Shown here: one piece after another, positions 36,926 through 47,451 of the stretch
Numbering within the stretch: position 1 is the stretch's first letter
Layout of the letters: each line of letters starts with the position of its first letter
DNA from: Caenorhabditis elegans
Taxonomy: Eukaryota; Nematoda; Chromadorea; Rhabditida; Rhabditidae
NCBI RefSeq assembly: GCF_000002985.6
Contig: NC_003280.10
Location: 6,878,501 to 6,942,500 of the forward strand
Length of the DNA stretch: 64,000 nucleotides
Reading direction: 5' to 3'
Made by a program: the position numbers and the translations under genes
Notes under the pieces: generated by a model
Seen by the model: only the letters and a program-made list of their open reading frames with translations
The model's database searches: none
Told to the model about the DNA's origin: nothing

Positions 36926-37696
36926 CTGGTCCAATATACCACTCAGGGTTGTCCACTTTTTTCTATGATTAAGCTGCCAATGTTTTCATCAAAGACGAGT
37001 TAGAAATTTCCTAGAAAATGCGGAATGTTTCAGAAATGTTTTCGATACTTTTTCCATTAGCCATTTAATATTCAATTCACATTCGGATAATAACTCTTCA
37101 AAATGTTAGAATACTACAATCAACTAAATATGCGTGCTAGGCATTTTTTTGAAGTACCAGTACATTTCTCTTTTGTTCTTTTCCTTATTCGTATTCTTCA
37201 TAAATCGCAAGACATTTCTTTTCACATTTTCTCTGAATTAACCCTTCCTCTTCTTTTTTTTGAAATCCTTCCTCCTACATTCGATCTTCTGCTCTGCATT
37301 ATTTCACATGCAGTTGCAAATTTTCGTGTTTCTTCGTCCTTCTTCATTCATTCTCCTTGTTCCCAAAATTATTCCTTTAATTATATCAATTTTCTCATTT
37401 GAACCATCATTCCAATTCCTACAAGGATTACATTGTGCTCATTCCGAAAAAGAGCAAAAGTTCCCAGTAAAGATGAAGAGTAAGATTTGTAAGTGTCCTC
37501 CGTACTGACTATTCCTTAAAATTCCGATTTTGTCTATTCTTCACGCTAATCTCTTTCTCCCCTTGCTCTCCACCCCCATCATCAATCTCTTCGTGCACAG
37601 GCTCCGCCTACATTTCTTGTCTTCTCGCTCACCAACACTCATACTTTCATTTTTTCGACGCAAAAAAAGCAAAAAATTCTACAGAATTGAAACAAA

Positions 37697-38410
37697 ATGC
37701 GCTCACTCCTCGCAATTCTCTTACTTTTGGCACTTTTCTTCCAAACTACTGAAGCAGTAAAGTCCCCTGCAAGACACTTTCAGCCAAAGTATTTTCGCTA
37801 TCGTCGTTGGGATCCAACTCATGATTTCTATGATGACTATGAGGTAATTGATTCCAAAGTTTTGAGAATTTAAATTTGAAAGAATGTACTCTAAAATATT
37901 CAAGTTGTCGGCTTACAATAATGTCAAGGGATGCATAATTTTGTATGCCGCGTGTAGGCAAGAGGCAGGCGGGGCCCTTGCATTACAGGCAGGCTCGTGC
38001 TTGCGTGACAGGCTAGCACTTTATAAGTGGGCATTTTGGTTTAGTTTTGTTTTTTCATGAGCACGATCTACTGCAACACATTTCTATTGCAAATATATTG
38101 TCCAGATGAACTCTTAATAAACCTTATCCAACTTCTGCAGACTACTCTTTTTTGTTAGCAAATTCTATTTAATCCGCGGCAAAAAGTAAATCTAATGTGT
38201 AAAGAAGGGATTTCCTAGCGTCACGCCTTCATCTTTGAAACATTGTGAGCATGTCTTATGATGAGAAATGATTCAAAATTCAGAAACCAATTGTGTGAAG
38301 AGATTTCTAATAAAATAAAATTTGAAACAATAAATCCATTTTTTCAGTTCACTCGCGAGATTCGTCGTCCCTTCCATCCAATGGCATATCGGCAACGTCT
38401 TCAACGCTAG
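37697..38410 (+). CDS. Small secreted basic peptide, unrecognised
   Basis: Two exons, 37697-37843 and 38348-38410, encode 69 aa. The N-terminus MRSLLAILLLLALFFQTTEA is a clear signal peptide with likely cleavage after TEA. The mature peptide of about 48 residues is rich in Arg, Tyr and Phe (RHFQPKYFRYRRWDP, then a DDYE acidic patch, then FTREIRRPFHPM). It has no cysteine, so it is not a disulfide-bonded peptide. A possible dibasic cleavage lies at RR. AATAAA follows at about 38445. It could be a neuropeptide-like or epithelial secreted peptide; I do not recognise a family. The 504-nt intron contains a GTAGGCAGGC repeat at 37945-38015. Confidence 0.75.
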
Positions 38411-38550
38411 CCGCATCTTTCTAATTTTCTGTTAAAATGAAAACAATAAAATATTGTTATTTTATATTTTTTTTAGTTGTTTAACAAATTGATTTGTACT
38501 CAATCATTTTTTATTGAAAAAAAAACACACAAAAACAAATAACTATTTCG

Positions 38551-39310
38551 TCACTTTCCTCCCGACGGACCATCTTTCACACGATAGAAGCTCAACGAAT
38601 CCGCATCTCCCAAGTTTAAGACGAAGTGAAGACGTTTGTTGTTTTTCTGAAAGAGGAAGAAAAATAAAACAATGAATCCTCAAGTGAATAATCATTTAAA
38701 TACTTACATATGCTGGAAGATCATACGAGTCTTCAGTTGCCCATCGCAAAACAAAACTGCATGCGATTGCCTGAAAATTTGAACATTTAATTTCACAAAA
38801 TTGAAAAAAGAAAGTCATTTTCAGATCAATAAAAAAAAGTTTTCAATGGAAACTACTACAAAAACAGACCGCAATCGGTCTTTTCGTAGAACTGCCAAAA
38901 ATAATCATTTTGTAGTAAAATATGTAACGGACGTCATACAACCCAAAAATATATGCCACGTGGGTACAGATACAAAATAAAAAGGGAGACACATTGTGAT
39001 TTCAAGATAAGCTTACGACAAAGCTCAGAATATGAGTTTGTTATAAATTTAGTAAAATTTTCTAATTTAGAATCCTTTTTTCTTTCCTCCCTTATCAGTA
39101 AGTTTTAAGCTTACAGAATTCATAGAATACATCTATAGTAAGTATTTATAGCGTTGTTGGATTCCCAGACCAAAAATAAAAAAAATTGATAAATGTCTTT
39201 TCCCGCTGAGTAAACAAAAAGAAACGAACTCCAATAAAGATCAGGGCATAGTAGATCCAGAATCCTTCTACGCTGAGAACATCAAACTCGGGCCATTCCA
39301 GCGAAAACAT
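38551..39310 (-). CDS. Small single-pass membrane protein, unrecognised (79 aa)
   Basis: Three exons, 39230-39310, 38708-38770 and 38551-38646, all in phase 0, give 79 aa. Splicing at 39229 joins two halves of one hydrophobic helix (FWIYYALIFIG to AIACSFVL), which supports the model. The N-terminus is acidic/aromatic (MFSLEWPEFD). The C-terminal tail is polar and basic and ends GPSGGK. No signal cleavage site is obvious, so it may be a small ER or mitochondrial membrane subunit. I cannot assign a family. It is convergent with the preceding peptide gene (140 bp between stops). Confidence 0.7.
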
Positions 39311-39445
39311 GTTGAAGTGTCTTATTCACAGAATTCAAAATTCAAAAAACAAAAACAAAACGTGTTGAGAGTTCACGGCTTTATTCGAGAACAACTAAAT
39401 AATTCATAATGGGAGCTTTTGAATTCTTCTTCTTCGTCAGATTTC

Positions 39446-40422
39446 TCACTTGGATACCTTGTCACTGGTCTTTGACTTTGATGCAGCAAGTTCAAACTGA
39501 AAGAAGAGTAAATTACGCAAAACCATCTAGTGTCAGTCAACTTTTGCATTTGACTTTATTGAAACTAACCTCATCCTGAACAAGATTTTCCATTTTGGTC
39601 TCGTTAGCAATAACTTGTCTCGAAAGAGTATTGATATTGGCAATCTTTTTAATCAAATCCGAAGAAACTGGATGTCCATTGTTCAATACATAAGTTGATT
39701 CTTCGACAATCTCATCGCAGAGAGCTTTGAGTGCACCATTTTGGTTTCTTTTGTGGATGCTGTACGATTTGTTCTTCTCGTTTTCAGCGAAACGGGCACG
39801 AATATTCTGTAAGAAAACGAGATCATTGGTGGGATCCATTTAAATCACGAAACTCACGAGAAGAATCGGGAGACATTGCTCCAACTTCTTCTTTTCTTTT
39901 TCCTCGCTCTTCACCACAGTGAACGTCTTCTGGCAGGTACTCTTGCTGGATGGCTCGTCTTGATAGTCCAGATCTCCAGCACGCTCTCGGAAGTAAGCAG
40001 CTGCATGGTTGATTGCCTCCATTGTCTGAAAACGAAGCAGTTGAAAATAATCCATTGTTCTAATTGATCTTACAGTGCTTCGAGATCCCTTGTCGATGCG
40101 GCTATAAGCCACATAGCGAAGCTCAATCTTCTCCATATTTTCCCCGACTTTCTTCTTGCGAATGATCACACATTTTCTAGGAACTCCGGAATCTGCCGGT
40201 GCAGGATTATAGCCTGAAGATAATTGCATGAAACTCCAACAAAAAAGTTATCTCCTTACCTTTTGTTTCTTTGCCAGCGTTTGTTCTCATCATCGTTAAA
40301 GCCAAAGAACTTGATGATTCGATTTGCTTATCGCGAAATAAATTTATTTTGAAACTATCGATGTGGAAGTTTTTTTCTAAATTTTGTTTTGTTCCAACTC
40401 CCAAAGAGTTCACGGATTTCAT
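39446..40422 (-). CDS. 252-aa protein of unknown function
   Basis: Five exons: 40260-40422, 40074-40213, 39858-40025, 39570-39806, 39446-39496. All junctions close in frame and coding bias is good. There is no signal peptide or membrane helix. The protein is charged, with a basic strand KCVIIRKKKVGENMEK, a cysteine-containing KEKKKLEQCLPILL segment, and a long helical region (ARFAENEKNKSYSIHKRNQN) that could form coiled coil. It ends with KSKTSDKVSK. I recognise no domain. It is divergent from the receptor kinase gene, sharing about 850 bp of upstream sequence. Confidence 0.75.
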
Positions 40423-41272
40423 TTTTGAACATTAAAAAAAATTATCTCAAATGAAAATCAAAAGATTTGAACTTTCAAAGACTCTAATATTTAAATAATT
40501 AATTTTTGTTTTAATGACGCAATAGAAATATTTTATCAGTCAGAGCTCTCTACAGTCTGACCCTTATCAGTTTTTGCGTCCTCTGAGGCTTTTACCTTTA
40601 TCTAACAATAACTTTAGAGCTTTCGCCTACACTATGAGAAATAGAAGAGTACTGTAGCGAATTTAAATGTTTTTTGTTTGAAAAATCCAGTATTTTTGAG
40701 CGCGGAACTCTCTTTTATATACATCTTCGATTTTGGATGTCTGAGACGGGTTAGTAAATATTGTTGAATATATAGACAAGACTCCAGTAAAAAAATATTA
40801 TTTTTGGACATGAAACATCTAAAATCTGTTTGAAACTTTTCAATTTTATTTGATAATTTAATTTTTTCTGATAATACCTTTTAGTAGTCACTAATTCTTT
40901 AATAAATGCTCGTGTTCAACGCACGTGCATTATGGAAAGATCAGCGATAAAAATTATAACAGGAACATAGTCACAACACTACAAATACGAACAAGTCACA
41001 ACACTACAAATTCCGTTTCCAAAAACCAGTTAAAATATTCTCTGACTTGCTCCGCTTGTGCCTCCTGAACAGCTCACAAATGAGATCATAACCAATAAAA
41101 ACCTTAATTCCCTGTAACCTGGCTTCTTGTCAAAGAAATTATTGGCACTGCGTCTCTTCTTCTCAATCAGTTTTCATTTGTACATTCAATGTTATAAATT
41201 ATCGACCGAGACACAAATTGGCTTATCACCACTGTTTCCTACCAAAAAGAAGAGGCACTCCGCACTTGGAGC
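40423..41272. promoter_or_regulatory. Shared divergent upstream region
   Basis: About 850 bp between the starts of the 252-aa gene (minus) and the receptor kinase (plus), so both promoters must lie here. 40625-40700 contains a fragment of the dispersed AGTACTGTAGCGAATTTAAA repeat. TCACAACACTACAAAT is nearly repeated at 40971-40986 and 40995-41010. Confidence 0.5.
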
Positions 41273-44200
41273 ATGAGAATGCTCACAGTTCTTCTTATTC
41301 TACTACATTTAACATTTCAAATAAAATCTCAAAATATTCATCCTGTACTTCCACCGCCTACGGAATTGTCTTGTCCTACTGTAGGAACAAATGCATATAT
41401 TCTGGTTACAGTAACACCTGAAACTGATATTCGACAATTTGAAGATCTTTTGAATAGTTATGGTCGATTAATGCCATTTAATTCAACTCAACAAATTAAA
41501 TATGATTTTTATTTTGGTTCCAATTATTCAACTATTGTTACGACTAATGATTTGATTAAAGAAATTAGTGTGAGTTTTTAGTAGATGTATTCAACTTCTA
41601 AAGTGAAAAAAAACTGGATTTCTTTAAAAATAAACATTAAAAATGCACACGAGGCGAGAAAGTGTCGCCTTCTGTGGTACATCCATTGGGCGGAATGCCT
41701 ATTTTTCCTTTCTTGACTCCTTTCTTGACTCCTTTCCTTTCTTGATCAATCAAACACAAAATTTCAAAAGCAGTTTAGGGTAAAGTAATAGAAAAAATGT
41801 CAAATATTTTTCAGGAATGGTTCAATGATACCAATTACTATCCTCTTTTGTATGCAAGTGCATTGACACCTTCCGCAAGTAATAAGCAATATGAAACTGA
41901 AGCTTTGGTAAGCATTGGAAAAACAATTTTAGATAATGTAAGTGCATTTTTTGAAAACTATTCTTATAACTTTTTAAGGTTGCAAAAGATAATCAGCAAG
42001 TTTTGACGGTATATCTCAAAAAGCAGGTTGTACTCTTAACGGACTACGCTCCTCTGAACATCACAGACATTTTCAACAGAAACCAAAATGTGAGATAACA
42101 TGAGAATAATCAATCTGTTCAAGTGTTCCTGTTTTAGGAAAATACACAACGTCTCGCACTTTCATATGCAGATGACTTGACTCCATTGGAAGAAGCCGCA
42201 GAGTTTCCAGTTTTTAAGAGTGATGATGAAATGAATCTTTCTGCGACAAGAAATATTTTTCAAGAAAACAGAGATTTCGGTGAGATTCATGATTTTTAAA
42301 TTTATAACAATTAATTTTCCGTTCCGTTCAGAATTCCCAGCAATAATCCACGAGGACAAACCATCATCAGATGTTTATGTTTTTATGACATCTTTCAATG
42401 TATCACAGTTAATGAGAGTTGTTGAGTCAACAATTAATGGTCCAACATGTCAAATGTCTCAAACCAAAATGTACTCGCAGTTTGTGCATTCGCAGATTAT
42501 AAAGGTTTGATTTAAAAATTAAATAATAAAGCAAGAACTTCCACAATATGAACTTCACAAAAATTTCAAAAAGCTCAGTATATAAGGCAAACTTGAAAAT
42601 ATCTGAAAAGAAAATAATCGAACAAAAGAAAAATTCAAACATTAAAAAATTTTTCATTAATGTATTAAGTTGGTTACAGAATGGAACAGTTTGGCAAATA
42701 ATTCTTCCATGGCTTGGACAAAAAACTCATTCATTTTCATCAAATTGCTTAAAAAGTTTTAATCATATGGGTATTCTTATTTCATCTTATTTCAAATTTT
42801 ATTCCAACTTGAAATATTTAAGCTGCTGAACCAAACTGTACTGCAATGAAAGCACAAATCTATGCAAATTTCGTTGAGCACGTTGCTGCGGCAAATAATC
42901 AGACATTTTGTTATTTGTTTGTTGGAAACGCTGAATGTGCAACTACTACGAACCTGACGACTAATATAAAAGATTCGGTAGATATGTTCCAAAATTTTGA
43001 ATAAGTTGAATTCGTAACTTCAGATTTCAGACACATATTCGGCTTGTTATGGATGAAGATTTGAATGATGTTTATGAAGATTTTACTCTTCCCTTGGTGA
43101 ATCTAGGATTTCTCGATAAAACAGTTGATAATCAAGTTATTCATAACGATATGTTTTATCTTCAAAATTATTCAACTTCTTGTACTGATGAAATTCCAAT
43201 GGGTATGTTCTAACTTTACTGTTAAATCAGTTATTATTGTTCTCTAAATTCATTATTATATTACACCAATAGTAAAACTCTAAAAAGCTAATTTTGGTAA
43301 ATTGCCAAATTTTTCAATCGAGATATTAATAATACATTAATTTTTGGTAGACTTCCAAAATTATTATGTGCGAACACATAATAATTGGGAATTTTTGGTT
43401 ACGAATCAAAAATTTTCAAAACAGTTTTAAATGTTTTCTACGGTATTTGACCCTTGTAGGATTCCCTTTTAGAATGATTTTTAGAGACTAAAAAATAATT
43501 TTTATTTTCAGTTCCTCTTCTATCAGCTCGTCCATGGCATCGTCCAAAATATCTTTCAATTGCACTTGATGATATGCTCACGATTTTCATTTGTGCAACA
43601 ATATCCGTCACAACTTTTGGAATTTTAATCTACCGACATGTTAGCAGAAAGCATCGACAACAAGTTGAACTTTTGAGTGAACTAATGCTTCAGCCGAGGA
43701 TCTATAAGTGAGTTTACAAGGAAAAATTTCAATTTCAAACAAATATATTCAGAGCACCAAAAGAATGTGCAAAAGTTGCAAGATTGCCATGGGAGATAAA
43801 ATCTGAAAACGTTCATATTGACAAAGAGTTTTTACTTGGTGAAGGAACAATTTCGAATGTCTATCTGGGAAAATTAAAAGGAAAGTCGCCAATTATGCAA
43901 TGGATAGACAGAGTTGAAATGAAACAATATCAGGATTGTGCAGTTGCTGTTCGAGTAAGTGTTGTTTTATTCAGCATTTAGTGATGACAACGTATGAACC
44001 AAGTCTCGTCCAAAAGTATAGGAACTTGGATGAGAGTTTGTTAAAGTTAAAAAACTATAAATTTTCAAATAACTCAAACTTCCAGGTTCCAAGTCATTTC
44101 GATGAGCCTGAAGAAGATCAATTACAACGAGAAATTGCATCAATGCGTCAACTACGCCACCATGATCATATTGCACTACTTCTTGGATGGACGAATAAAA

Positions 44201-45073
44201 ATGATTTGGTGTGCTCTTTACTTGAGCTCACACATATGAATCTTATCAAATACTTGTCACAAATTCGAGAGACGTAAGTTTTTTTTACTGAAAATATTAT
44301 ATTATTTTGGAATTTTCCAGACACTCTTCATTCTAAAATATTTTTGGTTTTATGTTTTAATTTTCAATCAAATTTTTGAAAAATTTAGGAAGACAGACAA
44401 TGCATAAAATATGTCAAATGCTCGTTAAAAGTGTGTCCAATTTACAGAGCTGAGCAGGATAATTCATCTGGTTTTACTCCAATGAGCAGAATTCCATTCC
44501 AAGTTCTTTACAAAATCATTTATGAAATTTGTGATGGAATCGAATATATCCATTCAAGAAACCTTGTTCATCGTGATTTAACTGCAAGAAATGTTCTTCT
44601 AACTACTGGACTAAGAGCGAAAATTTCTGGATTTGGATTTTGTTCTGAGCCAGATGATCCCAAATTTGCTGCAAATTCACTTGCTCTTCGGTATCTTCCT
44701 GTGAGATGGCTTGCACCAGAGTGTTTTATTGGAAAATTCAGTGTTAAAAGTGATAGTTGGTCATTTGGAGTACTGATGTATGAAATGTTCTCATTAGGTG
44801 AACAGCCATATGAAGATTTAATTCGACCAGAGGAAATAATTGAAAGTATCCGAAAAGGAAGAGTTCCAGCCCATCCAAAATATTGTTCTAAGCAAACGTA
44901 AGTATATTAAACTACTTTTTGATTTATATATCCATGGTTTCAGGTACAAAATTATGCAAAGTTGTTATCAATCATTCATGTCACGACGTCCAAACTTTAC
45001 TCAATTGAAAAATGCATTCCATGTTCAGTCTACTAATTATTATAATAATCCAGCCTTTGAACCAGACTATTAG
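41273..45073 (+). CDS. Receptor-like protein kinase, catalytically degenerate
   Basis: Thirteen exons: 41273-41569, 41815-41937, 41979-42089, 42138-42279, 42332-42504, 42680-42770, 42823-42977, 43031-43202, 43512-43707, 43753-43954, 44086-44273, 44448-44897, 44944-45073, giving 809 aa. A signal peptide is followed by an ectodomain of about 420 residues with several NxS/T sites, one membrane helix (about 442-465, IFICATISVTTFGILIY) and a tyrosine-kinase-like domain. GEGTISNVYLG (516-526) and HRDLTARN (658-665) and PVRWLAPE are intact. The beta-3 lysine is Arg (AVAVR, 554), and DFG reads GFG (678-680). Loss of both suggests a pseudokinase receptor. The ectodomain was not matched to a family. 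From memory this is B0252.1. Confidence 0.9.
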
Positions 45074-45752
45074 ATACTCCATCATTTTTATTACGGGTTG
45101 TTAGAGAACTGTATATTTTATTTGTTTTACTTGTTTTTTAAAACGAAAATACAACATTTTTATTCGATTATTTATTAGAAAATATAACAAAAAGCCGCTG
45201 TTTGCCGAAAGTAACACGAAAATAATAAAAACGTTTAGAACTCAAGATGCTTTAAATCAATAATCAGTTTTTTTCACGGAGGGTGGTTTCTTAAAATTGA
45301 CATGAAGTTGCGGGAACAATGATTTCAGAAAAACTCGGTCTTTCAGAATTTTTTCAAAATTCTAAACATATACAATAATTTTAAATATTTACATTTTTAA
45401 TTAATGAAATAATCTTTCTTAAAAACATCGATAACCATCGAATCAGACATTTTCTCACACAAACATTAATTACCATAAGACACTTGCTCGTACGGTGTGG
45501 TGCCCCGTACGCATTCTGTGCAATCACCGTTGCACACCGTAACCTATTCGCTAAACGACATTTGAATTTAAATTTGTTTTTCTTGAACACTTTCTTCGTT
45601 TTTTTGAGTTTGAATCAATTTCAAACTTTATTTTTGCTACAAATATGACTAAAAGTAATGCGAAATATTCAGTTTTAAGTGATTTATATTGTTTCTTTTA
45701 CTTATTCGTCTCTAGTTTTCATAGTCGCCGTGAATAGTGATTTATATCCGCT
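45074..45752. other. Convergent 3' region with a GC-rich hairpin
   Basis: Holds the 3' ends of the kinase gene and of the secreted protein gene. At 45485-45545 is an island with inverted pieces (GTACGGTGTGGTGCCCCGTAC and CGTTGCACACCGTAAC), unlike its AT-rich surroundings. Confidence 0.45.
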
Positions 45753-47451
45753 TCAACATGTTCTTTTGTCTTCTGTGTATGTTCCAATAAGAGCGTCGTT
45801 CGTTTCGTCCAATGTTTTGGTTCTGCAATTTGTTTTTTCATGAAGTAGTTGATTTGTCGCGGTTTTCGAATTTTCATTTACCTTATGCAATATTTGAACG
45901 CATTATCAGACATTTTAATTCCGGAAATAGTTTTGTTTGAAAACAGTGAAGTTAAGACATTACCAAAGAAATTGTCATACTGAAAGAAAATAGATGATTT
46001 ATTGAAAACTCAACGAACCATACCCCACTAAGTTTAGACTTCGGCCCTAATTCGGTGTCTAAACATGATTCTAGACTTTCAACTTCATAAAGCCAACTAG
46101 CCAACAGTCCGTTAAAGAGTGGAACGCCATCGCGGAACGCTAAATGTTTTTCCATCGTATTTAATTTCCTAAGCCAACTCCAATTTTCCGGTAAACCATC
46201 GGAATCATCTAATTGGCGTTCCAATCTTATGAAGCATTGCCCAGTTCTAGTTTGTGTCCGATCGTTGCATTCTGACCAAGGAGACCATTGAAGATTTATT
46301 GAAATAGGAATATCATTGGGAAGAGTAGGATGTACAAATTTTTTTACGCACGAAGTGGCTGGATTTTCGCACTTTTCGAACCTTTTTATTTTTTCGAACT
46401 GAAAATAACTCGGTAAATTGATTTTTGACTTCACTTTAGAAATTACATCATAACACTTCCAATCATCCATTCCATTTCGTGCAAAACAAGTATCTTGATC
46501 ATCAAATGGAACTTTTTCATTAGAATTCATCCAGTAGTGATTAGGAAATTTTCTAACTGAGTCAGAGCAGTTATTCGCTTAAAAATAGATTTACTTTAGG
46601 GTTTCAGTAGAATTTCTTACTGAGCTCCATTATTTTACTGTTATTCTTAGAATCTATGTGAAATACTGGAAGAATTGGAATCAAAATATAGAAAAATCGT
46701 TGTGATGCAACAGAATCTTCATCGAAACAGAAATAGACACCCTGAGAATACACATTGGCCTGAAAAATTGCAGGATCAATTGTAGTTTGATTAATAAATT
46801 CACTTTACGTTTTCGATGACCAAAAATCCGTCTTCCTCATAGTAATAAGGTTTTCCAAGTGATCTAGCTGACGATTGAGCACTGAAAAATGAGGATCAAA
46901 ATCTGAATTCAACTGGAAAATACTTTTGGTCCTCTACTATATCTGAATTTTCAACCATTTCAGCTTCAGGGCCATCTTTCGATCCGAATTTCTCTCCCTT
47001 CTCCAAAAAATTCTCTATATTTTTAACACGCGCCCATCCTTTTGGATTCCTGTAATCTTTTTTTAATTTACTCTTGCAATTGAATTAAATTTCAGATACC
47101 CATTAAAAACCAATGCAAGGTTGCACATGTAACATTTAATTTTGACATTTTCCCCCGGATAGAAATATACCGGCTCTAATCTTGTCTCGTGTTCACATTC
47201 TCTTTTGTAATATGACTTTGAAAACAGAGCTTCTAGATAATCCTTTTTATCATGAGTAATGCTACCGGTTTTCCAGATATCATTCGAAGGTAGAACGTTG
47301 AGAATATTTGAGTTTTCGGAAATTGTTGTCTGTGAAGCACTCAAGTTTAAATGTTTGTTAAATGTTATCTTACATTTCCATTGGTTTTGTATATTTCCTC
47401 AGCTGCTAAACAAAGAAAAGTTGACGAAAGAACCAGTAGATATAAATTCAT
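45753..47451 (-). CDS. Secreted cysteine-rich protein with a thrombospondin-1-like segment
   Basis: Eight exons: 47374-47451, 47100-47329, 46924-47049, 46809-46881, 46621-46759, 46024-46577, 45882-45979, 45753-45822, giving 455 aa. The N-terminus MNLYLLVLSSTFLCLAAE is a signal peptide. Exon 2 has an Ig-like first cysteine region (ENVKIKCYMCNLALVF). Exon 6 has WSPWSECNDRTQTRTGQC, a typical TSP-1 core, and additional paired cysteines. No membrane anchor is seen; the C-terminus ends in KRTC. The architecture resembles the Ig-like FAM187-type proteins that are common in nematodes, but that is a weak inference. The 44-nt intron 45980-46023 was chosen because it restores an open frame into two further exons. 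Confidence 0.75.

Larger units (their letters stand above)
34863..37696. other. 2.8 kb gene-free, repeat-bearing region
   Basis: Upstream of cyn-10 (minus) and of the small secreted peptide gene (plus). It contains a TA-flanked element at 35051-35529 and small repeats at 36800-36925. 37150-37680 is pyrimidine-rich (many CTTC and CTCC runs), probably the promoter and 5' region of the next gene. Open frames here lack splice partners and known motifs. Confidence 0.5.

Noticed and set aside
37103-37508. Two overlapping hydrophobic frames upstream of the small secreted peptide
   Set aside because: They result from a pyrimidine-rich tract read as Phe, Leu and Ser; better explained as promoter or outron sequence.
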